Shown in pieces: positions 45,503-60,970 of a stretch of DNA of 64,000 bases. Position 1 is the first letter of the stretch. The number at the start of each line of letters is the position of its first letter. The DNA is taken from contig JAQPZY010000514.1 of assembly GCA_029931535.1 (NCBI GenBank), positions 124,001-188,000 of the forward strand, given 5' to 3'. The translations under genes and the position numbers were made by a program. Under the pieces are notes generated by a model. That model was not told the DNA's origin, made no database searches, and worked only from the letters and a program-made list of their open reading frames with translations. The stretch is from Margaritifera margaritifera (lineage: Eukaryota; Mollusca; Bivalvia; Unionida; Margaritiferidae).

Positions 45503-48500
45503 GCAATATGTAGATATTAATAACTTACCTTCATAATTCAATTTCCCATCTTCATCAGCGTCGTATTTCTTGAATGCTTTCTGTACGTACGAATATGGGT
45601 ACTTGGTTCTTAAAAAAGAAATTTACAGATGTATGGAAAGTTTTCAAATGGCTGAATTGAAATTAATGAAAATGCTAAACCTCTTTGCTAGCAAGTATTA
45701 ACAATACTTGCTCAAATTCCTAATGTTCAAGACCTTTAGAAAATGGCAAATATTAGGTACCTAAGCAGACCTTTGGAAAATAGCAACTATTAGGTACATA
45801 AGCAGGCCTTCAGAAAATAGCAACTATTAGATACAGAAGCAGACACATACAATCAATTATAGATAAAATTTTAATTCGTTATCTTGAATCTAAAGTCCAG
45901 GTATGTAAAATGTGCATAACATAGATGATTGGATATATGTGTATGTTTAGCTGCCTAACTACAGGTATTGATAACTATGATAAATTAAACAAAGTTATGG
46001 AATACGACGGCAGAAGTAGCAATACACTCTCATCGTCTACTAAGACAACAGCAATTCTAATAAATATGTCTGTGTGAGTCGAGCGTAATTCAATGTCTAA
46101 TTCTGCTATAAGGACAACAACTTGGATAACTAATGTCTGGGCCTAGCCTAAACTCAATAAAACGAAATCATAGTTGACCTATAAGGTGATCAGTACAAAA
46201 TGAGAATAAAAAGTATACGCCATTACCATATATGATCTTTTCAGATTGAGTGTAGCCACTTTTGTTAAATATGAAATTGACAGATCCAGGTAACTGCCAC
46301 CACTCACATGCTCAGTACAGAGTATTTCAGAGAGAAAGAGCGATTACAAAGTCCACGACGTATCACAAAGTCATACGTGCCTATGTAAAATATACTCAAG
46401 ATTATGTATGTCTGCGCTGTATATTGTTAGCTAATTTAGGCGAGTATTAAATAGGAACATACGGGTTCTTAAAGGGAATTTGATTGAAGTGAGCAGGAAC
46501 AGTACATAGGCGGTCTCTGCAATAGCAGCTGATTCTTAATTCATTTGCTTTATTTTCACTAGATTTGGACACATACAAATAACATGGGCGAACTGTCGCT
46601 GATCATGGAAGGTAGTTTTCCCTGCGATCCTTCGCGACCTGTATCCTTATCTTGATCTGACTAAAAAAAGCACAATATTGCTAAGTCCTCGGTGAATGAG
46701 ATTCAGTTCTTGACATTATTGTAGATTTTTTAATTTACCTTACGTATCTCAATGCCAAGACTGTCGTATCCATTTATATTCCAACTTATAGGTTATAGTG
46801 GTTTGCCTCAGCAGGGCCGAGACAAGCACTACGCTCAATCCGAATGGACAGAATGAAAATCATGACAAAGACAATATTTATAACACCAGAGGTATACCAT
46901 AGATTAACCTGATGTTTCTGCAGACAAGCTAATAAGACGTGTACACACCTGAACTCCTCTTTATCAATATAAGTGTCGTTGTTTCCGTCTAGACAATCGA
47001 AATCTTTTTTAATAAGATGCCCATATGAGCTAATTAAATTTTGATCGTAGCCTTGGTTGCCTGGAAAGAGAACGTAGATGTTCGAGTTATTGTAAAAGCA
47101 AGAAAATTCAATAGTAGATTGAGATGAATGTTTGCATTAGTGTTACATTGTACAAAAGAAAGTGTCATCGAATTAAAAGTTAGTAATAAATATTTTCACC
47201 ATTTTTCCACTAAGGTATGAAAAAAGCTTCTGGTTAGAAATTGCACTTATTTTGGTTCAAAGTATGTGTCAAAGTAAGAACAATATAAACAACAACAACA
47301 GCACCAGCAAAAATTTATCTCAAAATGTTTACTGCTCTTCTATCCTATTTCTTGTTGGATACGATCATGAGCCATTGATTTTATTGTCAATAATCCGTTC
47401 TGCAACGTCTTATTTTTGCATTTTTCTTTATAAATCAGTTTTACTCATAGGCTGCTAAATGCCCTGTAATCTTTAACCTTCGAAAACTCAGTGTTGCGGA
47501 TCAAATTTTTCAGAGTTTTCTATATAAAAGGAAAGAAAAAAGAAAGGAAAAAAGGTAAAACCTTTATGCCGGACCGAGAAAGGGTAATTATACGAGTGAT
47601 TTATATTTACATTATCGACTTTCACATCGATGCACCCTATTCATGTCTTTCATTGCAATCAAAAGTATCTGTAAATTAGTTCTTTCGACAGTAGCTGATG
47701 AATCCAAATGAGACTTTTAATTATACTACTGACCGAATAAATGTAGCTTTCATAGGGACAACTAAATTCTTAACATTAACATATATGTCCGAGACATGTT
47801 TCCGCTCAATGAAAGCGTTTTGGTTTACTTAGACAATATCAATTGCCCTCTGTTTCCCATTCCAATTTTAGTGCCTTGCGATTTATTTGAATTTTAACTT
47901 ACAACTTATGTAACTGGAAAAATAAATATAGTAAGAATCAAATTTCTGAAAAACATCAATCTGTGCTATTTCAGTTTTCTACTAAAATAAAGCTGAAGTC
48001 CGAGTTATTTGGCTAGTCAAATGAACAAATGACGTTTTCTGATTGGTTATTCTTAGGATCGACATTTACGATACAATTGTAGATGAACTGAGTTCAAAAT
48101 ATTATTTAATATTGACCTTGATTAGAATGATTGTAAATTACATCCTTCCAAAAAACGCAAGAGATATTTCTTTATAATATTATTATTTTTTTTTACTTTT
48201 CCCAAAAGTTTTTTTCAGGGTATTAATTAATGCCTATTAGACGAGGATAGAAATCGACACAGAGTTTAATTTTCAAGGTGGCTGAGAAAAGACAATGGAT
48301 ATTATCATTATCTCAATTTTGAGCTACGAACAAAAGTACTTTGTAACCAAAGCTATAATTGGGTTTTCGAATTCAAACATATAAGGAATTGATTTAGAAT
48401 ACGTAAAAGAAATTTGTTCAGGAAGCTACTACTTTGCATGCAAAATTCCTATTACATTTCTTCCTTCTGTCGTAATTTATTTAGACTGGTTATTGGTCTT

Positions 48501-49230
48501 AATCACATGAAAGGTGTCAGATTGACAAATGAGCTTTTGTGTGTCTTCTGGCTTTCAGTTAATGATAATAGTCATCATTTTATGCCATACAAAATAATCT
48601 TAAAGTGTACATAATGAAGCTCAATGCGGTAAGTAATCTTGTATATATCACATGCGAGTAGATATTAAATGCAGACATGTCTGAGGGTGACAATTTAATA
48701 TTTCCACGGCGAAAACAAAGTGCAGAGATAAAATAAAAAGGTGAACTTCAAGGATTATACACACAAACCACTTAAAGAAGATCACGGTATGCTTATTGAT
48801 AGTAAAGGGGTGTATGATTCAAACAATAAAATAATGTTTTAGAGACATGGTACTAAAAAACAAATTTTAAATTACAAGTATAATGTAAAGGACAACAATA
48901 ATTCATTACAATTTATAAACCTGTTTTTTATTTAGATATTATTTTCAACGAACGCGTTTTGGTCTCAGATATTTTGTTTTATAAATAATTCTGTTAGCTC
49001 GAAATTCTTCAGTTTTGCAAACACAAGTTAATTCCTTGCTTTCTCTCTACATTACCGGAATCGTGCAAAAACGAAATGTAATAACTCATCTGAACACTCA
49101 ACTGCGAAATCAGACGAGATAAGATAAGATAAGATAGATAAAAAGGACAGGAAATGAATGCATAAATACCTTGCGGAAAGACGATCGCTAGTAGGCTTAC
49201 CAACAGCAAAAAAGTGACGGGATCCCTCAT
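44935..49230 (-). CDS. Small secreted two-EF-hand protein (4 exons), apparently intact
   Basis: Exon 1: 49170-49230 (ATG at 49230; 61 nt). Exon 2: 46949-47060 (112 nt). Exon 3: 45529-45608 (80 nt). Exon 4: 44935-45008 (74 nt, stop TAA). Donors: CAAG|gtattt, TTCAG|gtgtgt, GAAG|gtaagt. Acceptors: tttccag, tttttaag, caattag. The phases (1, 2, 1) agree at every junction, giving ~108 residues. Residues 1-20 are a signal peptide (core VTFLLLVSLLAIVF). EF loop 1 is DGNNDTYIDKEE (canonical, Glu at 12). EF loop 2 is DADEDGKLNYED, with Asp at position 12, which usually lowers calcium affinity or favours magnesium. The tail is FSLYLHSKIAGNK then a basic end. One Cys before loop 1 and one in the tail could pair. 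Likely an extracellular calcium-binding protein; the partner is unknown. Exon 4 is the least certain, but its frame is also kept in the unit 1 copy. Confidence 0.75.
45448..45502. repeat. (ATT)n microsatellite in intron 3
   Basis: Pure (TTA)n, homologous to the interrupted tract at 31064-31145 in unit 1. Confidence 0.95.
45731..45845. repeat. 37-bp minisatellite, about 3 units (unit 2)
   Basis: Same unit as 31376-31770 but much shorter; in intron 2 of the intact EF-hand gene. Confidence 0.9.
47114..48359. other. Intron 1 of the EF-hand gene, nothing recognised
   Basis: AT-rich with an AAAGG-rich stretch (47530-47560) and a CAACAA run (47285-47300). No exon or element was identified. Unit 1 lacks this stretch, where the repeat-family copy lies instead. 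Confidence 0.5.
48360..48640. repeat. Start of duplication unit 3
   Basis: Matches 16545-16870 over its whole length and 34881-35000 from 48490 on. It lies inside intron 1 of the EF-hand gene, so the promoter and exon 1 of the unit 2 gene are formally in unit 3. Confidence 0.85.
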
Positions 49231-49290
49231 TGTGAGAAATTGTACTCGATCTCTATTCGGAGCTGGTGACGAGTCGCATTGAAATCCTTG

Positions 49291-49298
49291 TTTATATA
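49291..49298 (-). promoter_or_regulatory. TATA box of the EF-hand gene
   Basis: Minus-strand ggTATATAAa about 60 bp upstream of the ATG at 49230, which predicts a transcription start near 49262-49268 and a short 5' leader. It supports exon 1 being a real first exon. Confidence 0.6.
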
Positions 49299-49299
49299 C

Positions 49300-51079
<1,780 letters not shown>

Positions 51080-51080
<1 letters not shown>

Positions 51081-52015
51081 ATTGAAGATAAACCCTTTGA
51101 CAGTGTTACATCGGATTTTCAAACGATAGAAAAATGTAAGTGAACAGTGCTTCATCCCTGAACATCAAAGAAAAGCATAAACAAAACCAACCATGAAACT
51201 TGTTTACCCAATTTCAAAAGTTTATATTTAAAATCTAAAAATTTACAGAAGTTAAGGAACAATGCTACTGAAACGTAAAATATTGGCATATACACATTGG
51301 ATTAACTGTGGGGCCCCCAGTATGATACATGAAAGATATACCAAGTTTCATCCTTTAGTCTCAAATGGCTCTAATGCTAGAAAGGCACGAATGTAGGGAA
51401 ACTTAAAATACTGACACATGACCTTGGAATTGAAGATACGACGGCTAATGTGATATGCAACACGTTTGCTACTAATGATGTATAAGTATACCAAGTTTCT
51501 CTTTGAAACTCAAAAAAATCGTAACTAAAGAGAGGAGATGAAAGAGTGATGGAAAACGTAGCATATTCATGTGTGAAGATGACCTAGAAGATACGATCCC
51601 CAATGTGGTACACGAGACACTTTCTAATAACAATGAATAACTATACCAATTTTCATCACTAAAGATGAACGGGCTACAAAGTCTTAGAGCGGAAAGGAAA
51701 CTGTGATGGAATACTTAAAATATTAAACTATAACCTTGACCTTAAAGATGGAAAGTTTCATGCCAAGCTTAAAATATTGAGTCATGATTTGACCTTACAA
51801 AGAAGGACACCCCAATGGTGTGCAAATTTGAAATGATTCATCCCTTAATCTCAAACAGCTCTAAAGGTATAGACCAGAAACAAATGTATGACGGAAATCG
51901 TAATATATTGAGCCGTGACCTTGGCCTTGAAGATAAAACCCCTTAAGAGGTACGCGACACACCTTCTCGTGATGATGTGTAAGTATACCGCGATTGTTTA
52001 ATTCAAATTAAATAG
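51080..52015. repeat. Degenerate tandem repeat, period about 160 bp
   Basis: The recurring motif is gaccttga(a)gat...atgtggtacacgagacac...ctataccaagtttcatc...ctc-aa. It is seen near 51082, 51312, 51431, 51590, 51800 and 51925, with the spacing most regular from 51431 to 51750. Copies are old and diverged. Similar ccttgaccttgaagat repeats are common in mollusc genomes as far as I recall, which is part of the taxonomic guess. Confidence 0.6.
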
Positions 52016-54725
52016 CTTGAAAATTAAAGAGCAAAAAGGAAAGACATACAAACAAGCAGACAGTAAACATACAGGAAACACATAGTTATTGCTTTCAATC
52101 GAGAAGTGTTGAGTCTCAATGCATCTTTACAATTTCATATTATGCGACGCATATGACAATTGGCTGTAATTACAGAATCTTTATAGATTCATTTACTCCA
52201 TCATTAAGCATGGAAACTGGACAATTAATAAACAGTTTGTATAAAAGCTTGCTGATTATCTAATACGCAAGGCATTAGACCTATCATAAGAAATATATTA
52301 AAGAAAAAGTAGAAAAGTAGACAACAAACTTCTCTTGATTGATCAGAGGGGTACTGAAGGAGCTACACAAATTAAAGAGCAATGATAGAAATTGACAAGA
52401 GCAAGAAAAAGCTCTTACATGCACCTGATTTATTTAAGCAAAGATTTAATACACCGTCTAATGCTAAAGAAAACGTGACAACTGTGAGAAAGTAAGCAAG
52501 AGAAAAAGCAGATACCATACCTAACATTCAATAATACTTGGAATCAATTGAACAAAAGAAAAACTCAAAGGAACCCAGGAATGTGTGTTTTAGAGAATGG
52601 CATGAAGAAAATACACACGTCTAAAAAAGAATGGACTATTTTAAAATCATGATTAGAACAGTTACAGAAAGACTTAAATAATGAACTCCAAAAAAGAATG
52701 ATCAACAGATTAAGAATCATTTAATGATTTTAAAGGTGCTGTAATAAAACTGTAAAATAAGATATCTCATAACACCAATACATTATTTTGTTGCAAAATA
52801 AGAACGATTTAAAAGAAATAATCAGGAAGAAGATGAAAACAGTAAAAATAAGTATGAATGAAAGTATAATCAAAACTATATAAACGACTTAAGGTTTATA
52901 ACTGTTTTAAGAAACAGAATCAAATATTAAAAGATCAGACTTTACAAACTTTTAAACGTGCACTTACTGTTGGAATAAAACAATCTAACACAGGTCCCAA
53001 AGAATGTGTTGGCTAAAAACTGATGAATATTATAGGTGTGGTGCAAGGTAGTATTGACGAATTTGAATAAATGTTTACAACGTAAACAGATGCATTCAAA
53101 ACTGAAGTAGATGAAAAGACTTCCGTTTAGTGGAAGAATTGATACAGTTAAGTCATAAATAGTAGAAAATCTACATTAATTCAAAATTCAATTGAACACA
53201 GAAATGGGAAAAAAGAGTATTCTATTTGTTACTAAACTTGATGAGTTCTAAAGTAGAATCATTAATACAAAAAGGTGTAGAATGATAAAATAAAAGCAAT
53301 GATGGGAAGGATATTGCTTCATACCAGATGAGACGGAACAAATTCTCCTAATCGGATATAAGAAAGATAGGTTGGAGCTTTACATTCGAGTAATGTTTAG
53401 CAATAACTGGATGCTTTTATGACATTTTTAAGTATTAAACCTCACGACTTAAATTAATGGATTTAACTATGCTCTTTCAAAATGTAGCAATATGGATCAG
53501 TAGAAATAAATAACTTAGACAAAAACTTCATTCAACTAAAGAAATCAGACTCTGGTACAATATTTGTTGTATCTACTGTTTCCTTTGAAACTTGAGCCTA
53601 AAGATTATCACAATTACATGATTAATATTTACACTGGATTATTTGTGAAGGCTAAACGATTATTTTTATCTTTATTGGGTTTGGTTGGTTGACAAAAGAA
53701 AACAAAACGCCAATACAGATTAATATAATCCCAGACATAATATTAAAAAATGACAATATTTCACACTACTGTATTAATACAGCTCAATGTGTTACTGTAT
53801 CTGCTATACAGATTGATTAAAAAGCACTATTAATTTTTTACCATTAAATAAAAAAGATAACAACCAATTACGACTGGTGGAGTAATAGCTAACGGTATTG
53901 CATTTACACCAAGTAAGTATATGTTTATCCTAATCGATCTGATGCAGATAGCAAAAGTCACGATTGGAACACATAACAAGTATAATAGAAAACTGCAGAG
54001 GACAAAGAAAACAGAGAAATGGCACACAGCTGCAGGAACGAATGAATACAATAACACGTTTTCGTTACGCAGATGCTGAATAATTCGGATGAGTATTTGG
54101 CTTTCTATTATTTTAGTCAGTTTAATGCTATTTTACAGATACTTAGACAACTCAGATCTAATAATATTTACAAAAACGTTCCATAAGGTGATAGCTTATG
54201 AGCTCATGAGGATGTACTGATTACTATTTTAATGGACTACATAGGGTTTTTTTTTAGCTAAACATCTGTTTAAATGTGTAGTGAATAGATAAAGATAAAG
54301 TGCAATAATACCAAAATTGTATAAATATATATCTCTACAAACAAAAGTAAACACCACAGAATATTAAGCATCTTAGTCTAACATATCGTTGCATTACGCA
54401 TACTCAAAGTAGTATCAAACTTCAATAGTTACTTCAAAGTGGAAACATCTGCGTTGGGACCTAAAGTTATGATTGTACCTAGTATTATTCGGTTTAGAGT
54501 TTCAAAAAGATGTCGCCAGTGCAGCAGTATGCAATTTTAATAGAGCACGTATTAAAGGCATAACCATTTCTGGCTATATGACTATAATATTGTCATGGAT
54601 TTCAAAAGATTTGCGGATACCAGCTTCTGTAAGGACAGACAAAATAGAACAAGGTATCATGAATTGGCAACGTTAAGACAGACATTTTGATATTTCATTC
54701 ATGCTGGTAATGCAGTAAATGATCT
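52016..54725. other. A-rich intergenic DNA
   Basis: Strand-biased A-rich sequence with many short broken frames. A hydrophobic 75-codon minus-strand frame (53830-54057) and a 67-codon plus-strand frame (54473-54676) have no recognisable motif. The bias could reflect a decayed retroelement, but no RT or integrase motif is visible. Confidence 0.45.
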
Positions 54726-54728
54726 TCC

Positions 54729-54730
<2 letters not shown>

Positions 54731-54785
<55 letters not shown>
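54731..54785. repeat. (TA)n microsatellite
   Basis: ~52 bp of TA followed by tgtatgtatg. Confidence 0.97.
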
Positions 54786-54789
<4 letters not shown>

Positions 54790-54796
<7 letters not shown>

Positions 54797-55800
54797 ATAT
54801 ACATATCACCATGCAATGTTACATAATCTGTCATTGCAAAAGCTCAACTTGCATCTTTGCTTATTTCCTTATCCAGCATTTTAAGTTTCATACTTTCATA
54901 TTTTTCAAGTAAGGTTCGGCATTGCAAAAATAAAATGCGAATCCTAACTATTTTCCCTCTACAATCTGTATTCGTATAATCTTGTCAATGAATGAATTCC
55001 AGAGCTTTCAGGTGATACATCTGTTTCTATCTTGCATCTTCATTCTGTATTTTTGCTTCTAGATGAAAGTAAATTAAATATATCGCTCAATATCCTCTTT
55101 CAGATTATTTCATTTGTTTCCATCAGAGATACATTTAGCCTATTATACGTTACTATTTTGTGAAATTAAAATTAGCATGAAATGTACTGCCCTTTTTGAC
55201 AAGTAATTCTTCTAATTTTTGTTTTGTCTGAATTGTTTTCTTTTGCTTCCTTCATCATGATTTCAATTTGATTTCATAACATTACCACATTCTTTATATC
55301 TTTGGAAGTGTTTTTTTTTGACGTAACATCTGGCTGACATGTTTATTTTCGCCACAGTTGTAATATGCAATTATCTCCATATAAAGTACAGGAAATATTA
55401 CATTTGAATATGTCCTTAAATCAAACCCTTAATTTTAAGTTTTGCCAATCATTTTAGGGGCCTAATATTTACTTTTGTCACACAACTGTTAAAATAGTGA
55501 AAACTCTTCGCAACAAATAGCTCCTCATTATTCGGTCTTTGTAAGTCTTCCAGTTTATATACAACAGAGTCGCATAAAATTGCTTGTCAGATTTTAAACA
55601 TTTCTTCAGAAAATTAGGCAGAGAGCATTTTACAAATATTTGATGTGTATTTTGACATTCAAGCCATCTGGCTTATATACAATTATTTTTCTTTAATAGG
55701 GTACTCAGTTGTCAGATAACAAAATAATAAATACTATATATTTCATATTTGGATCACTGGCTTTAGTTGAAGGGTTTATATACATATATACATTTAAACA
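54790..55800. other. Intergenic DNA
   Basis: T-rich, no supported gene or element. Confidence 0.6.
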
Positions 55801-56145
55801 GACTATACAGGTTTGTAAACTGTTTCCAGTTCACTGCGTTCATTTAATTATATGGTATTTAAAGAGACTATACAGGTTTGTAAACTGTTTCCAGTTCACT
55901 GCGTTCATTTAATTATATGGTATTTAAACAGACTATACAAGTTTGTAAACTGTTTCCAGTTCACTGCGTTCATTTAATTATATGGTATTTAAACAGACTA
56001 TACAGGTTTGTAAACTGTTTCCAGTTCACTGCGTTCATTTAATTATATGGTATTTAAAGAGACTATACAGGTTTGTAAACTGTTTCCAGTTCACTGCGTT
56101 CATTTAATTATATGGTATTTAAACAGACTATACAGGTTTGTAAAC
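55801..56145. repeat. 65-bp tandem repeat, five full units plus a partial
   Basis: Units begin gactatacaggtttgtaaac at 55801, 55866, 55931, 55996, 56061 and 56126 (exact 65-bp spacing). Near-identical; they differ mainly at the junction, where the base before the unit alternates between aaaca and aaaga. A recent local expansion. Confidence 0.98.
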
Positions 56146-56268
56146 CTCGGATCAAAGGAAACCCATATACAGTACATATATATAGTCTACTGATACCGAA
56201 AGGCACATCAGTATAATTGTGTGGGTAAATCTGAGATAAATAACTGATTTTGAAAGAAGTATATATAT

Positions 56269-56269
56269 T

Positions 56270-56364
<95 letters not shown>
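56269..56364. repeat. Compound (TA)n(GT)n microsatellite
   Basis: ~60 bp TA followed by ~34 bp GT; the frames here (poly Tyr-Ile, Thr-His) are artefacts. Confidence 0.97.
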
Positions 56365-56367
<3 letters not shown>

Positions 56368-56627
56368 TAATTGCTGCCAAGTGGAGACCAGATGTTGAAT
56401 ACACACCAACAAATGGGGACTTAAAAAGCAAGTGAGGACCCGATTCAAGTCTTCACTTGTCAAAATGAGAATTTCGGCTAATTTTGTATGTTTCTTGAAG
56501 AAAAAATGAAAATTTGGACTGTCTCAGTTGGCGGCACTTTTAAGACGTGTGTAAGCCCGGGTTTACACAAATTACTCTAACCGCTATATTTTCGATACAC
56601 AGTCTCTTCACACTCCACCGTTCACGC

Positions 56628-56739
56628 ATGCGCGAAAGTGATAATGCTTCGACGCATGGGCTGTTGGATACTGGACAATACTTTGCTGGAGAAGTTGACG
56701 AGGTGGGAAAAAATGAAGTAGCATGCACTGGAGACACTC
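56628..56739 (+). CDS. Putative first exon of an unrecognised gene
   Basis: ATG at 56628 opens 37 codons (MRESDNASTHGLLDTGQYFA, then an acidic GEVDEVGKNEVACTGDT) up to a strong donor, ACTC|gtgagt, at 56739/56740, phase 1. A candidate second exon (56877-57062, acceptor cgcaag) accepts phase 1 and reads IQNGAYDSTKK, an Asn/Lys-rich stretch, and MSYSLEDTILENLSQIQFLG to a TGA at 57060-57062, but the 137-bp intron and weak acceptor leave doubt. The protein is hydrophilic, without signal peptide or known motif. It may belong to the same gene as the exons at 58985 and 59255. Confidence 0.4.
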
Positions 56740-57233
56740 GTGAGTTCAATTCAGAATTTTTTTAAAAGAAATAATGGGATTTTTGTGGAGTGTTATTTGT
56801 GCTCTATTTCATTTAGCAGTCCATTTATTGAGGTAGGATGCAACTGACGTTTTCGTTGATATGTTACAACTCGCAAGAAATTCAAAATGGCGCATACGAT
56901 TCAACCAAAAAAATGCAACATAATGATAATGCAAATGACAAGAAAAAAAATGCCAAAAAGCCAGTATATATGTCATATTCATTGGAAGATACTATTTTAG
57001 AAAACCTCAGTCAAATACAATTTTTAGGGGACAGGGGTCACATAATCACTACTGATAAGTGATCAGAAATGGAACATTCAAATAGCAATTACCAGTTCAT
57101 TTTACTTTTAGTTTTGACTTGTACAAACCACATAGCTTTGTCAAATTGTGGTCAGTACCTCATCTATCAAAAGAAGTCTTCAGTATCTCCATAATCTTGT
57201 CTTCATAAATAATAACTGAATTAATTACTACAA

Positions 57234-58980
<1,747 letters not shown>

Positions 58981-58984
58981 ACAG

Positions 58985-59515
58985 CGATATCATAAAGGGG
59001 GTCATCCAGCTTCACACCTGCCAGATAAACTGTTTTCTGTTGACCTAATCTGTGAAATAACACGCATTTTTCTGCAAGTAAGTTTGCACCAATCGATACT
59101 TTTCATTATCTCGTTGATTTGTGTCAGTACGAATTTAAATATTTGGCGGAATGAAAGATGGACACAGAAAAGTCGGAAACGTCCTTATACTGTCGAGAGT
59201 CCAATTAAATTCAATAGCTTTTAATGCATTCTTTTTTGTAAACTTCTTTCAGCGGAATTTGGGGGTGTTAATACCCCCATTCCTGAATTTACAGATTTTG
59301 TGCCATATGATGATTTCAATATAAAAACTAATAATAACAGCCTCTCATGGCCATGCACCTGGAATCAGTACCAAATCGTTACCAAAGAGAAATACATCTT
59401 TGGCCAGATAACCAAGCCCGCGGAACGAAGACCTTCTGCTTCGCAAAAAATAATATCAATTTTAGATATTCAAGCTGTGAATGTGCAGGGCTTTACGTCA
59501 CAAATTTATAGCTGA
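58985..59515 (+). CDS. Two 3'-terminal exons of an unrecognised gene
   Basis: Exon a, 58985-59077 (93 nt, 31 codons), lies between acceptor ttaaaacag and donor CTGCAA|gtaagt and reads RYHKGGHPASHLPDKLFSVD then LICEITRIFLQ. Intron 59078-59254 (177 nt) ends tttctttcag. Exon b, 59255-59515, is open for ~86 codons to a TGA and includes PEFTDFVPYDDFNIKTNNN, WPCTWNQYQIVTKEKYIFGQ, RRPSASQKIISILDIQAVNV and QGFTSQIYS. Both exons are in phase 0 at the junction. Amino-acid content is ordinary for a globular protein. No domain recognised. The 5' part is unknown; the exon at 56628 is a candidate. Confidence 0.55.
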
Positions 59516-60640
59516 GAAATATCTAATTTTATATTTAGTTGGCTTGTGTTGTCCATTTTTTTAATTTTTCTTTTCAGAGCGGGTTGTTTGAATTGTATTT
59601 CCGAGCACTTTGAAAAATTATTGAATTTCGATTTCACATTAGAGAGGAAAGAGGGGATACAAGAGGTTGCATGGTTAATATACGAGATGCCTACACGTTG
59701 TTGGAAGTAATTTAATTATTGAAGAATTTTCCTACAATGATTGGCTCACACAAATGATGTGTGCCCTTTGTCCGATTGTAAACATCTTCTAACGCTCGAC
59801 CCTTGTGTGACTTTACCCATACATAAACAATATTATTTATAACCGTTGTTGTATGACATGATTTGGGATGGGTGAAAGACGATATATGTGGGGTATAATT
59901 AAAGTCTCTAAGTTTGTACACCATCAAAGGTCGTTCCTGTGGGTAAACACCTTTTAACCATGCATGATTCAAACATGTATAGGTCTACACAGATCTGATG
60001 ATCCACTGTTTTCCAACATAGGCGTGTCAATGTTTTTATCAACAAGGGATTTAGGCTGAAAACAGTATACAAACAAGAATTCACTCCTGTTGCATTATAA
60101 AACTGATTTTCACAAAACTGTATATTTAATGAGCATAATAATGTATTTATAGGAATAATGACGACCGTTGTATTAGGAACATTTGCACGACTCTATCTAA
60201 GGCAAGTGTCTGCACGTGCATAAGAGTGCATTGTGTATACGTGCAGTAAAACTGTCCACCCTTTATCTAGATGATTCCATGTTTTGTTGATATATAGAGG
60301 ATCTCAAATGGGTAATGATTTTATATTGAATTTATGAAATATGTTTAATAATTTCCATATTTTTGCGAGCTTAGGCGAGCAAAAGCTGGAAATTATTCAA
60401 CGAGTTTCATAAATTTAGTATTAAAGCATTACCTATTTGAGGTTCTGTTTATCACATAGTCTTGATTTTAGTGGATAGAGTTTAGATGGAAAGAAGAACA
60501 AATGATTTTCGGCATTTTATTTTATTCTGACTAAGACGCTGCACCTTTCAATTCTTGCGCGTGAAAAAATAATCCAAGATGCGAGTTGCAGCAATATAAC
60601 ACAATTCTATAACCAGTAACATTTAAAATAGATAGTTTTA
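59516..60640. other. Intergenic DNA
   Basis: No supported gene. An 86-codon minus-strand frame (59712-59972) lacks motifs and a convincing start. Confidence 0.5.
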
Positions 60641-60644
60641 CAAA

Positions 60645-60806
60645 TTACAATTCAAAGAGTAACTGTCCTTCCAAATCAATAGAACATCTTACACGGACAC
60701 CTTCATTTTTCAAACACTGGATCTCCGATAGAAATTCCTGTGTGATGTCACAAAGGAATTTCACTTGGGTCAGGTCAGCTGGAGTAGTATGATGCGCCAT
60801 AAACAT
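60645..60806 (-). CDS. Short ORF, 53 codons, unrecognised
   Basis: ATG at 60806 (second Met two codons on) to TAA at 60645. It reads MFMAHHTTPADLTQVKFLCD, then ITQEFLSEIQCLKNEGVRVR and CSIDLEGQLLFEL, a helix-then-strand pattern with balanced composition. An in-frame stop lies upstream, so it is either a small complete protein or a last exon (an aaacag acceptor lies just upstream). It lies on the same strand as, and ~165 bp past, the recombinase fragment at 60971-61190 and could be a relic of the same element. Confidence 0.35.
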   Translation of the reverse strand: MFMAHHTTPADLTQVKFLCDITQEFLSEIQCLKNEGVRVRCSIDLEGQLLFEL

Positions 60807-60970
60807 GGATTTCGATGAGACTGTTTACAAAGTTTCCACTGAAAAGTGTGTATATTCCACTAAGGACATTCACCACCGATGCAGTGTTGGATACGGCAGA
60901 AATAATAGCACTCCATTTGTTGGATATTCGTGTGAATGGATGATTACTGGATGCAGCAATTGTACTAAAT

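Larger units (their letters stand above)
42980..46897. repeat. Unit 2 block matching unit 1 (26540-26985 and 28850-32870)
   Basis: Carries exons 3 and 4 of the intact EF-hand gene, the inverted-repeat pair (43760-43980 / 44190-44395), a 3-unit 37-bp minisatellite (45731-45845) and an (ATT)n tract (45448-45502). Confidence 0.9.

Noticed and set aside
53830..54057. Hydrophobic 75-codon minus-strand ORF resembling membrane segments
   Set aside because: AT-rich DNA easily yields hydrophobic frames; no conserved motif and no neighbouring exons.
59712..59972. 86-codon minus-strand ORF
   Set aside because: Balanced composition but no convincing start, splice sites or similarity that I can name.
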